In this document: piece after piece, positions 11,562 through 21,410 of the stretch
How the letters are laid out: every line of letters begins with the position of its first letter
How positions within the stretch are numbered: the stretch's first letter is position 1
NCBI GenBank assembly: GCA_022539475.1
Contig: VCMS01000109.1
Location: 1-64,000, forward strand
Reading direction: 5' to 3'
DNA from: Gracilaria domingensis
Lineage: Eukaryota; Rhodophyta; Florideophyceae; Gracilariales; Gracilariaceae
DNA length: 64,000 bases
Program-made: the position numbers and the translations under genes
Notes under the pieces: model-generated
What the model was told of the DNA's origin: nothing
The model's database searches: none
Seen by the model: only the letters and a program-made list of their open reading frames with translations

Positions 11562-14170
11562 TCAGCGTCCACTGGGGATATATTGATGTTCTCTCACATC
11601 CTTTCCCGGTTGTGATACAAGGTCTCCTCGAACAAGTCCGTGCTCCTCAGATTCCGGAAGAGCTGTAGGTAACTCGTCATCAAATGACCTCCCACCTGTC
11701 TCTTGCTGATCGTCTGGCGCAGCATCTTTCTCGACGGTGACAACCCGTGGAACTGTCACAGAAAGAAGCTCATTCTCATCCACAAATCCAGAACTGCCTG
11801 CGTTCTCTGCATTCGCTCCCTCTCCCAATGCCACGAACTGAACCTTCATCGACCTTCCTCTCAGCACATGTTCATTTAGTTGAGACATCAGGTCATCCGG
11901 TGTCATGCTGTTCAGAGTAGATCTCATCTGTTGTGTGAAAGTCTTTCTCCGTTTCTTCCTCGGCGAAGCCCGCTGTTCTTCTTCAGAGCTATCCAGAACT
12001 TCTATGGCACCTCGATTTCGGCCGTGCCCAATTTCCCTATAACTCACCTGCGCCCGTTCTCGTGCACTTCTTCGCGGCTCCCCTTCTTCACTGGCAGATG
12101 TTCCAGCAGCAGCAGCGGGAGTCCTCCTCTTCGTCACGGACTGCTTCACTGGTGCGGGGGGCGGAATTACCTTGAGCATCGTCCGCAATCGATTCTGAAC
12201 GGAAGTCGTGGCAGTTCTAATTGAGTTCGTCCTGCTCCGAACACGCGGCAATGTGTTGAAGTTCACAACTTGTCCCAAAAGGAACTGATACACAGCTGCG
12301 TTGTTGTCTGGGTCTTCAACGCCATCTTCATTCGATGGAGCAGAAAGACTGACTTCGCGTTTCAGGAACACTTCCATGGACTCTTCCTCGTTCAGTTCAT
12401 TCCTCACTGCTCTAGCCGCGCGGAACAGAGACACTGCTCTATCATAAAAGAAACCTCGAACCTCCTCAAAGCTTTTCCATTGCTTTGTCTTCGTCGACTT
12501 GCCCTTCAATAGAAACATCTGAAGACAATCAAGAATGAAGGAAAACTCCTCGGCATCCAAAACATATAGCGGAGTATGGGACAGATGTGTGAGACCTATG
12601 TCACTCACATTCTCACATATATCCTCGAAATGGGCCAGCATTCCCTCACGAGACATGAGTTGCAGGGCGACATTGGCATATCTCAGATACTGACGCTCTT
12701 GCACAGTCCCAATCAGTTGGCTCTCCTTCAACACTTCTGTCACTTCTGCAGGATCCACGTCTGCCGGCGTCACCCCCTCAACATCTTCAATTAGAATGGC
12801 GACCACACTAACTATAGAGTGTATCTTGTCTGCAAACATCATCCTTCGCATGATACTCGTCGACTCATTGAGGTACGAAGCAACACATAACAATTCCTTC
12901 ATCCCAATGGGCCTCCCATCTCTTCGTATCAGCAGATTGCAACGCCAAAACTTGGCTTATCGCTTCCACTTCGGTGCACCAGTCGCTGCCAAATATTGTA
13001 TAGCTCTCAGACGATGCAAACCATCTACAATAGAGCACTTCTTCGTTAGGCGTCCTTTGTCAGTATCCCTCTCTCCCGTAGTAGCATCTTGTAAGGCCAC
13101 CACTGGAGAACCCATCGACTGCAGTATCCCCCGCTCCTCCATACTCTTCACAAGGGCTTCAACGTGGCGTTTACTTACTCCACGGAGTAAATTGGGCGGA
13201 GTGTCCACCAGAGTGATGTCAACAGTAACAACAACCATCCGGTACTGATTGAGGTTCACCTTTGGTACCTTCTGACGAATTCGTCTGTACGTCTTGCTCC
13301 GAGTAGGTGTCCCTTGTGTTCCACACCGCTCACCAGAAACACTTGAACGTGCCATTCTTGGGGACAGAAGCACAACGTCATCGTCCTGCTGCTCCGCGGT
13401 TTCTGGTGCAGTTTGGGGTACAGATGGACCAGCTCCTTGTGCGGATTGCGCATCCGCGTCTGGAAGGGGACCTTTTATGATCTCATCTTCCTCCTCTTGC
13501 ACAGCCGTCCCCTGCTGAACCGTCTGTTTCGACGCAGAAGATCCCCTTGTGTCGATGGTCTGATTCATCGCAGGAGAAGCCCTTTTCGACGCAGTGGGCT
13601 TCGTAGCGGAGGTAGACTTTGTTTGACCTGTCGTCTTCGTAGCTGGGGATGCTCTCGTCTCCATAGACCGCTTCGTAACAGACGACGGACCTGCCCGCGT
13701 AGGCGCTACTGATGCGCTACTCTCGGTGTTGGTGAACTTCGAATTGGCTCCGTGCGGCTTGTCGGCGTCATCACCTCACTCATAGCGCTCACCGTTCCTC
13801 GCTTGGACGCCGGAATGCTGGCTGCCACCGGTTCCATCATTTTCTCATCGCAAGGAGCGGCCGTCCGGAGATCCTGGATATATTGTGGAAGATCCAGGCC
13901 CTCCGCCCGGTAAGGGTAGAACGTCTGACCGCTTCGACTGATGAGAATATTATGAACCACCACAAGACCTGGGTCCAATTGCTTCCCGTGCAACTCGCGG
14001 CGTAGAACACTTCCAATTCCATGCAACAACGCTTCCCCGACTATCACCTTTCCTTCATTCTCAATATCCATCTGCAGAGAAACCCGCATTCCACCTTGCA
14101 ATAATCGAGTGCTCCGCCGAGTGCGAGGAGTCACGCTTTGCGTACGCTTTCGAACACGAGTTGGCTTCAT
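11562..14170 (-). CDS. ParB/sulfiredoxin-fold domain protein of locus A (interrupted)
   Basis: Three adjoining open segments make one gene of about 850 codons: 14170-13706 (basic N-terminus, then a block also found in locus B), 13664-12957 and 12902-11562. The middle one has a disordered acidic/Ser-Thr region, then a ParB-like domain: residues about 140-230 with V-D-I near 148, the helix SKRHVEALVKSMEERGILQ, and the hallmark DGLHRLRA at 214-221. In ParB proteins this loop binds and hydrolyses nucleotide (CTP); relatives are nucleases. The third segment continues in the same frame as the second and aligns with the downstream part of the locus B protein (FADKIHSIV, then LIGTVQERQYLRYA). The frame is interrupted, so this is a decayed copy or has unrecognised introns. 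The C-terminus has a basic KKRRKT nuclear-signal-like patch. Confidence 0.62.
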
Positions 14171-14466
14171 GTTGAACAGCTATTGCAATGAAAGGTGTAT
14201 ATCAACAATACGCTCGCTCTGGACGATACGAGAACGGGGGCGAGCCTTTAAATGGCGACTTACGCTGGGCACCCCCGCTTTCGGCAGCTCCTCCCAGCGC
14301 ACTGCCATTCTCGTCCGTGTCCTGTCCGTGGCCGCTCGCACGCTGATTGTACGCTTTAGAGTCGTGGAGTTCGCGCAATGATGACTCACGCGAGCAATGG
14401 TCGCGCTCTCTAATCATGCTCTTCAAATGCTTTGCATAGTAGTCAAGAGTACACTCATTCACTTCC
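14171..14466. promoter_or_regulatory. divergent promoter region of the ParB-like and transposase genes
   Basis: The two genes are transcribed away from each other across about 296 bp. A TTTAAA at 14249-14254 lies about 80 bp upstream of the ParB-like ATG and is symmetric, so it could serve either strand. The stretch is otherwise GC-rich with several CGCTCGC/GCGAGC inverted pieces. Inference only. Confidence 0.35.
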
Positions 14467-16212
14467 ATGTACAGCCTACTACTCCAAACCACCTCCTCAT
14501 CCACTTACAAGTCCTTTCTCGAACCATTCCCTATGCTCAATGTCTCTGAGCTGCTCACTCCTTACTCAATCTTCTCCTTCGAGCCCCTTCATAACTTTCA
14601 TCTCGGAATCTCCAAACTCATCAAACTCGTCTCGATTGAACGCCTCAAGTCCAATTCGCTTCACACTTCTGTTGGTTCTCAGGGAAACCTGAGGTCTTTC
14701 AAGACCGTTCGAACTTCTAATCTAAGCCACGCCAACGCGATTCTCGCAGACATTGAGCGCTCTTATCCGGCACCCGGACTTCACATCGACTTCTCCACAT
14801 CCGAGAAAGGAAAATCTCTCAACGGTTTCTTCACGACAGACGGCATCAGGGATATGTTGGAAGCTAAGGACTACCGTTCCCTTGATATGGTCTTCCCTTT
14901 TATTGGCGCTTTCTTTGACCGCTGTTGTGGTGAGGAATTCTCCGCCCCTATTACCACCGTTTTCACATCCTACGTTGACCTCGTCAACAACGTCCTTCGC
15001 TACAATACCACTCCAGAATGGACGGAGCATCGCATAGATGCGTTGGAAACTTTGATTAAGAATTTCAAGTTTCACACAGTCTCCATTCTCGGCCCGTACC
15101 AAGCCTCCAACTTTCGTACTCTTCAGTTCGACCTCCTTGATCACATCATTCCAGACATACGGCGATACGGAGGCCTGCACTTCGGCGATGCAGGCGTGTA
15201 CGAACATGCTCATCTTCTCTTCAAGAACCATTATCGTCGAACTTCTCGAAGGCGAACTACAGCTCATAAGGAAAGGTTGAACGCCATTCAAGAGTCGCAG
15301 GACTATTTGCAATTCCTTTCGCTCAGAAGTCACTTCTCTGTCTCCTCCAACTCTCGCAGCCCTTCCATCAACCGCTTTATGGCCATGGTTTGCGACGGTA
15401 ACTCCTTCTCACTCTTTGACATCATCACAGCTGACAAGTACCAACGATCGCATCCACATGTATCTTCTTCGGCTCTGGCAGAACTTTTCTCGACAACCAC
15501 ACTGCAGTTCATCAACCAAATATCTCGCGACGCTCTCACCTCCTTCCGCACCCTTTGCGTAGAAACTATTCAACAGCTGAAGAACTCTCACGACATCAAA
15601 CTCACTGTAGTTAATTCTGCATACGTTCTTAGCGGCTTCTGCCCCTCTCTCGATGATTACGATCGAGATCTTCGGTGCATAAGACTGAGAAGGCCCGATG
15701 TACAACTATGTGAACGCATCTTCGCTACGACCTCCTTCGGACCTTCCAAGTTGCCTAAGTTCTCCACGGTTCTCGTGCACGGAAAAGCCCCTCCCACCTG
15801 TACGTTTTCCACAGCGTGGGTATGCAAAGTATTTGCATTGCTTCGCGTCAAGGACAAGACCTTAGGCAACTCTGAGTCGGAGCTCGCTTTCGTTCGTTTC
15901 TTCGAAGTGACAGAGCCCTTGGATAACTTTGATGAAACTTTGAACTGTATATCACTCCGTTGGGCCACCGACGACGAGGATGATCACACCGTGCATCCAA
16001 GTACGTCAAGGATGAAACCTCGTTCTGCTACGGTCTCTCCTTGGTTCGGGCTTATCCCGTTCTCCTCAATCAAAGGCTCCATACACGTCATTCGCCAAAA
16101 CTACCCTGCCCGACCATTTTTCCCTCCCCTTCGCTGGCAATTCCATCATTTCTACATTAACAGATTCTATCGTAACCCTCGAGCCCACATTCATCATACT
16201 CGTGCTACGTAA
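14467..16212 (+). CDS. C-terminal part of a large KDZ/CACTA-like transposase
   Basis: A 581-codon open frame. From about residue 23 it shows the family-like order S-F-E-P-L-H-N-F-H-L-G-I-S-K, then a helical stretch (GLHIDFSTSEKGKSLNGFF..GIRDMLEAKDYRSLDMVFPFIGAF), and later F-D-L-L-D-H-I-I-P-D-I-R-R-Y-G with a downstream Y-E-H, which I associate with the C-terminal halves of large DDE transposases (KDZ, CACTA and relatives). The N-terminal part with the first catalytic aspartate is missing here; a complementary piece sits at 59451-60709 in the other insertion. The ATG at 14467 is simply the first in frame. The assignment is from memory of the motif pattern and needs a profile search. Confidence 0.5.
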   Translation: MYSLLLQTTSSSTYKSFLEPFPMLNVSELLTPYSIFSFEPLHNFHLGISKLIKLVSIERLKSNSLHTSVGSQGNLRSFKTVRTSNLSHANAILADIERSYPAPGLHIDFSTSEKGKSLNGFFTTDGIRDMLEAKDYRSLDMVFPFIGAFFDRCCGEEFSAPITTVFTSYVDLVNNVLRYNTTPEWTEHRIDALETLIKNFKFHTVSILGPYQASNFRTLQFDLLDHIIPDIRRYGGLHFGDAGVYEHAHLLFKNHYRRTSRRRTTAHKERLNAIQESQDYLQFLSLRSHFSVSSNSRSPSINRFMAMVCDGNSFSLFDIITADKYQRSHPHVSSSALAELFSTTTLQFINQISRDALTSFRTLCVETIQQLKNSHDIKLTVVNSAYVLSGFCPSLDDYDRDLRCIRLRRPDVQLCERIFATTSFGPSKLPKFSTVLVHGKAPPTCTFSTAWVCKVFALLRVKDKTLGNSESELAFVRFFEVTEPLDNFDETLNCISLRWATDDEDDHTVHPSTSRMKPRSATVSPWFGLIPFSSIKGSIHVIRQNYPARPFFPPLRWQFHHFYINRFYRNPRAHIHHTRAT

Positions 16213-16371
16213 CATTCTTAACATAAACTGTTCATGTGCTTTAGATATTCTCCTCTTCGTCTTCCATTTCGTGCTCATCGTCCACGCCTCCCCCGTCTCG
16301 TTCCCTACCTTGTTCTCAGACATTCGGATTACAATCGATCACATTATTATCTCGGATTTCATCGATTGCTC

Positions 16372-17853
16372 TTATAGGGGAGTATACGCGATCCCGTGGG
16401 TCACAATACCCAATATAGCAATCCAATACGGCTCCAAGTGTTCCGTAATCTCTTCCATGGATACGTCTTCTGGAACAGCTAGATATAGCTTCTTCTTAGA
16501 CGGTATCCAGTATGCCACAGTTCCCACACGGTCATCATTTCCATGGGGTGGATCTTGAGCGATTGAGTCGTTCCTCATCTCTGTTCCAAACTTCTGCTCC
16601 ATTTTCATTCGTACAGCCATCAGTATACTTTCCAACGCCTGTGCAACATACTTTCCGAAAAAGTTGGAGAACAACACCTGCCTTTTAACCCCCCGCCCTC
16701 CTTCAAACTCTGAAGCTCGAACAACTGACGCGATCCAAGCGCCTAGACGCGCCAACTGCACTATTGTGCCATACACTGGGTCCTTTTCTCCCGCATTTCT
16801 TGAATCCTTTTGGTTCACATCGTAACCCAGAAACTCCCGTAAGACCTGTAGGCTTAGAACGTTTCTAAACACCACGTCTTTCGGCCTGTTCTCTTCCCCA
16901 CGGATTTTGAACCCGGAAAATGATATGTCCTCTCTTTTGGATGTTCTCCATGTGGAAAGAATCTCACACCATTTTGCATCTAGCGGCAGAATCTTCTCCC
17001 GTAGTTCCTCCGCTTGTTTTAGGTATATGCTCCTCTCCTTCTCATGAGATGGTGTCTTCATCAACATGTCATACCCTAGCCCCATCAACAACTTCTCCTT
17101 CGCATGGCTTTTTCGAGCCACCGCCGCATCGCTCAAGGCCTGCTTCAACCTCTTCCGTAAGCACATGTCGCTGGTCAGCTGTCTGATGCAGTCTTCTTCC
17201 ATCTTCATCTCCCGGATGGATTCCCAACGAGGTTTCATTACCTCCGTCTCCACGATTTGTATCAGCAATTAATGACCCGTACCACAAATCGATGGAGTAT
17301 ACGCTCGCATCTCCATCGCGACTTCCATTGGACAGCGTGGAACAATCTCTTTCCAATCAACGACCAGGAAACTGTACTCAGTCTCAGGTCCGAGTGTCTC
17401 ACTTCGATTCCCGCAGTTTCTCACCGGTGAACTCATCTCGAAGCACAATTCCCTTGTCTCGTGTTCCGCGTATCGCAGTATGGACTCGTAAACTGTCTTC
17501 GCTACCCATATATACGCGTCTTTCACATCAATCTCGTATCTTTTCCTTCACCTGTGCGAATCACGCTCCCTCCGTATTGCTCCTCGCTGCAGTGCCTCTC
17601 GAAGTGATTGTATTAGAACATCTTGCTCCTTCACCTTTAGCTCTAGTTCCGTCACGCTTTTCTGTGCTATTCTTACGCTCATCTTCAGACTTTGAATATC
17701 CCCGTTTACTCGAAAGAGATCCGCTTTCAAGTCTCCAATCTTGTCCAACAGCTCGTAGCGTGGCGTTAGGATTTCATCTTCTTCCCCTTCTTCGTCTACA
17801 CCAGCAAGAGCACGAGATGGAAGCGTACGGTTAATTTTCCGGCGACCTGCCAC
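16372..17853 (-). CDS. unknown protein with N-terminal coiled coil (interrupted)
   Basis: Three open segments in one frame (17853-17548, 17526-17269 and 17268-16372) give about 490 codons with two interruptions. The first has a clear heptad-rich coiled coil of about 60 residues (LLDKIGDLKADLFRVNGDIQSL...). The rest is mixed alpha/beta with a conserved-looking stretch LGAWIASVVRASEF and FSNFFGKYVAQALESILMAV. No family recognised. It runs convergent to the transposase gene, with about 160 bp between their ends, and the next gene (17887-18756) ends 34 bp upstream of its start, a compact arrangement that supports a shared element. Confidence 0.45.
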
Positions 17854-17886
17854 ATTACGACCCCTTTCGTTCCACCCCTCTCTTGG

Positions 17887-18756
17887 TCATTCTGACCCCA
17901 CCTCTGTCCCTTCCCTACGCATCTCGCCAAAGGAAAGCGAAGTCGAACCCTTCCTTCTCATTAGGTTGAACCTATTCTGCGATGGTACGACCGTACGAGG
18001 AGCAGGCTGTATCTCGTCGACTTCTTCCTCGTTCGGACGACGTTCGGGATCAATGGAATCGTTCCTATTCCGGAAACTCTTCCTCGACGGTGCGGGCGCA
18101 CGTACAGAGGACTGTACATTATCGACTTTTTCCTCGTCACTAGCACGATCGGCATAAAGGGAATCGTTCGGATTTTTTATCTCCCTTCGCGATGTTGCGA
18201 GCGCACGTACAGTGGGCTGTATATCATCGACTTTTTCTTCGTCCCTACTACGTAGAGGTTGAATGCAATCGTTCGTAATGCCCCTCGTCCTACAAGGTGA
18301 GACTGCTCTTTCATGTCTGTCCAACTCTTCTTCGATGACATTGTTTCTCAAATTTCTTGTACGTGTTCTTTTCGCTCTCGTACGTCTCTCGGCATCACTC
18401 TCTTCCACATTCGCATCATCGATTGTTCTTGGAATTTTCTTTGCAACCATGTGTCGTGTAACCGGCCCTGTCACTGAGCTGTGACGTGGTAACACTAATT
18501 CGCTTTCTGTCACTTCCGTTGTGGTCGTACTAACACCCAGCTTCGGTTTCGGTTTTGCCTTCGAAGCCCGGAGTGCTGACTTCGAACCAGACTTTTTTCC
18601 AGTAAGCTCGACACGCGGAGCTCGTCGTCGAGTACTTCTTCGGGTCGCGGCAGGCGGAGGGTTCTTGCGCTTGGCGACGCCAATACTATATCGCAAGATT
18701 GTTTGGGATCCCTTCGTCTCCCGGTCGTCCGCGTTGCTAGACTTTTGTGGAGCCAT
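17887..18756 (-). CDS. basic, probably nuclear protein with three 35-residue repeats
   Basis: A 289-residue complete open frame with ATG start. Residues 1-160 are very basic, with bipartite nuclear-signal-like clusters (RRSTRRRAPR, RRTRAKRTRTR). Residues 162-196, 197-231 and 232-264 are three tandem copies of a unit beginning N-D-(C/S), containing D/N-E-E-(K/E)-V-D and ending in a basic Ser/Arg-rich stretch; the period is exactly 35. No known domain. Possibly a DNA-binding or scaffold protein of the element. It lies between the unknown coiled-coil gene and the methyltransferase gene, on the same strand. Confidence 0.5.
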   Translation of the reverse strand: MAPQKSSNADDRETKGSQTILRYSIGVAKRKNPPPAATRRSTRRRAPRVELTGKKSGSKSALRASKAKPKPKLGVSTTTTEVTESELVLPRHSSVTGPVTRHMVAKKIPRTIDDANVEESDAERRTRAKRTRTRNLRNNVIEEELDRHERAVSPCRTRGITNDCIQPLRSRDEEKVDDIQPTVRALATSRREIKNPNDSLYADRASDEEKVDNVQSSVRAPAPSRKSFRNRNDSIDPERRPNEEEVDEIQPAPRTVVPSQNRFNLMRRKGSTSLSFGEMRREGTEVGSE

Positions 18757-19305
18757 GATTGCGCTTCAGAATCGTGTGAAAAAGAAGGGATTATGTTCGG
18801 ATTATGGATTGGGGAAACGGAAGCTTCTGGAGTTCTGCTCGTAGTGTGGGGTGAAAAAGCGGAAGCGGGGAAGCTTTTGAACCCTTTGCAGCAGGTGATG
18901 GAGACCTTCAGTGGTTCTTGAGCCCTGAGTGAGCTGGTTCATTCCTGTGGCAGACATTCATACCAATTTTCCACATTTCCCATTGCCGTATTTTTCATTG
19001 GCTATGTTCTATGTGCCAGGTCCGTCTGTCGGGTCCCTTCATGATGAAGGTCCTCTGTTCCTTGGTGTAACCTCCCGGGGGTGATGTGTTAGTTCTGAGG
19101 TGTTACTTTTGAGGTGGTAGTTCTCATAGCTGTGGAGTATTCTTAGTAGCTCTTTGCTCAGCACGACAATGCGTCCTTGTGCCACGTTGTCGATTCCTGC
19201 AATAATAGGTTTACTGGAATGATGAATGCATTCAATAAATGACGCAGTAGTTATGAAATACACTACAACAGTTTGTACTACGTCCAACTATAAAGCATGG
19301 GAGAG
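18757..19305. other. intergenic, no gene recognised
   Basis: About 550 bp between the methyltransferase-SET stop and the start of the basic repeat protein. It would hold the promoter of the latter and the terminator of the former. No repeat or RNA gene recognised. Confidence 0.4.
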
Positions 19306-20970
19306 TTACAAATACCTCTCCCATGGATAGCTGCGTCCATAGTCTACGTACAGTTCGCCGTTTTCATGAATATCCCTTGTAGCCGTCACCAACAGTAGTC
19401 TATAGCTTGCGAGTGTACCCAATGTGGTAGCTTGATGCTCGGAGGGCTGTCGAATAATAACGTTTCGTAAGCGGCCTTGGTAAGGCTTCATCTCGGCCAA
19501 ATCCTTCTCTTCGTTTCCATCCTGGTAAGAAGCATCATTGATGTAGCCCGCTATACAGAAATTAGCGGGTACTACCCAGGCAATCGCAGTATTGTTTTCG
19601 GAATCATAGTGAGGAAGCGTGTTGTACATCTTCCCTTTCAGCTTCACTTCCATGCAATACCTCCTGAAACGAGAAACGGTGGCACCGAGCACTCCGCTTC
19701 CGTATTTCATCTGTTTTGCATTGCGTCGGCTTATGTCGTGATATACCAATGTTCCATAGAAGTACTCAACAACCTCTCCTTCTGAGAACGATCTACTACT
19801 GAACACTCCATCTCCACTTATGGGGTGTTTGATATTTGATTTCTTCCTGTACAACCATAAACCTGCTGCTTCAGCGGCAAGCAAACTCTGTACATCCATC
19901 GTCTCCAATGTGCCTTGGAAATTCAGAGGCCCCTCGTGCACCGGTTCCTCCTTGTGCTGCGCGATGAGACTCGGTTCTCTGCAGAACGTTGCGATGTAGG
20001 AATTGATTTGAAACGGGAAACATTGGTATGGCCGGAATCCTTTCGGTGAGGTCCATATACCCGAGGTTCTTTGCCTCCCTTCCGAGAACTTTTTCTGTAC
20101 TAAATACGAGGCTTGAACAACCTCATTACTGACAGTTATTCTTGCGTTGAACTCGTTACCCCAAACCTTCCTCGCATACGTCACTACAGCATTGTGCTCA
20201 GCATGAGCAAAGCACTGCTCATCCCTCTCACATCCAATGAAGCGTCGGGGCTCTTCCATGTCCATGCACGCCAAGGCACCCGAAAATGTTCCACTATAGG
20301 GATCAACCACAACTTCCCCGGGATTTGAGAACCTGGCAATAAGTTCCTTTAGCAGTGCCCCCGGTTCCTGTTCGGGGCGAACCTGAACCGAGTGTATTTT
20401 GGAACGCTTCTTTACCCTCCAACGAAGTCCTTCACCAGCCTCCACATGCGGAACCTGATCGATAATGGAGTAATGCCCGGGGTACTGCGTGGGAACGTAG
20501 TTGAAATTTTTGTAGTTCACCATCACCTTTTGCTCCTCGTACGCGTTTCCATTCCGGACTCCGTGCACGGCATACTCGGTTGCAGAGAACAACCGTGTTG
20601 TGTTCCTTCCGGGGTTCTTCAAAGTGTGCGTACGAGAGCGAATGAATTGCATCGGTGTGGGGTCGACTAAGAACGAAGCACTTTGCCTCCCGACTGCATT
20701 CTCCGATTTGGGCTCACGTAGAATCTCCTCCCAGTCCGCGAACTGTTCGATAGTACAGAACATTATAAAATGACCGCCAGAGCGAAGCATTGAGGCCATA
20801 ATTTCTGCAAAGTTTACCATATCTTCGTCGAGAAACTCATCATACTCACTGTCACGTATACCATAAGGTGGGTCCGTGAGTACGAGTTGAACATTGCTCT
20901 CTAGGGAATTATCGGAAGGGAACAGTGTACCATGAGCCTCCACTAACTCTTCATAACCAACGCAATGCAT
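19306..20970 (-). CDS. DNA adenine methyltransferase (beta class) fused to a SET domain
   Basis: A 554-residue frame. N-terminal half: D-P-P-Y at 33-36 (motif IV), then hydrophobic and G-G-H-F-I-M-F motifs at 65-71, a target-recognition-like middle, and V-D-P-Y-S-G-T-F-S-G at 222-231 with an acidic C-E-R-D at 247-250 (motif I and the SAM-binding acidic loop). DPPY before motif I is the beta-class order, and D rather than S in DPPY favours N6-adenine over N4-cytosine. C-terminal half: a SET-like domain at about 386-546 with G-D-G at 386-388, G-Y-I-N-D-A-S at 475-481 in the N-H-S/C position, and A-T-R-D-I-H-E-N-G-E-L-Y-V-D-Y-G at 530-545, the typical end of SET. SET domains methylate lysines on histones and other proteins. 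The protein could couple DNA and chromatin modification. Start chosen at the first ATG. Confidence 0.72.
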   Translation of the reverse strand: MHCVGYEELVEAHGTLFPSDNSLESNVQLVLTDPPYGIRDSEYDEFLDEDMVNFAEIMASMLRSGGHFIMFCTIEQFADWEEILREPKSENAVGRQSASFLVDPTPMQFIRSRTHTLKNPGRNTTRLFSATEYAVHGVRNGNAYEEQKVMVNYKNFNYVPTQYPGHYSIIDQVPHVEAGEGLRWRVKKRSKIHSVQVRPEQEPGALLKELIARFSNPGEVVVDPYSGTFSGALACMDMEEPRRFIGCERDEQCFAHAEHNAVVTYARKVWGNEFNARITVSNEVVQASYLVQKKFSEGRQRTSGIWTSPKGFRPYQCFPFQINSYIATFCREPSLIAQHKEEPVHEGPLNFQGTLETMDVQSLLAAEAAGLWLYRKKSNIKHPISGDGVFSSRSFSEGEVVEYFYGTLVYHDISRRNAKQMKYGSGVLGATVSRFRRYCMEVKLKGKMYNTLPHYDSENNTAIAWVVPANFCIAGYINDASYQDGNEEKDLAEMKPYQGRLRNVIIRQPSEHQATTLGTLASYRLLLVTATRDIHENGELYVDYGRSYPWERYL

Positions 20971-20976
20971 AGAGAA

Positions 20977-21237
20977 CTATTGCTCCATGTTCTTCTCGAC
21001 CACACCGAGAGCCTTCGTCGTCCTTACATCGCCAAAGTCGTGAAATGGAAGAACACCATCAGGAACATTAGAAAGGGGGTGCGCTGCGCCGTCATCATCA
21101 TCCGTGTTGTCTATGACAATGACATACACCTGACCCGGGTCTGCACCGGATGTTTTACGGGATGTTTTACCCACCGCCCTAGCCATTGGCCTGGAGGAAA
21201 TTGTTCTCTGTGCCGTAACCGTATCCTCAATCTTCAC
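20977..21237 (-). CDS. short frame just upstream of the methyltransferase; possible N-terminal extension
   Basis: 86 codons in the same frame as the methyltransferase and ending a few codons before its ATG. It has a basic start and an acidic D-D-D-D patch, with no domain. It may be the real N-terminus separated by a stop, an upstream ORF, or an exon. Unresolved. Confidence 0.3.
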   Translation of the reverse strand: MKIEDTVTAQRTISSRPMARAVGKTSRKTSGADPGQVYVIVIDNTDDDDGAAHPLSNVPDGVLPFHDFGDVRTTKALGVVEKNMEQ

Positions 21238-21410
21238 CGTGACCGTGTTGCTTCCTTCCTGACGTCCTGACAGAGTGGCCCGGGATGGCTGCTGGGAAGG
21301 TTCAGCTGGACAATAGCGGTACGAAGAGTAGCCAAATACTCATCGGAGAAAGCATCAAAACGAGATGGAAACCGTGTCCGAAGTTTCCTTCGAAAGCCTT
21401 CCAGCAGTTC

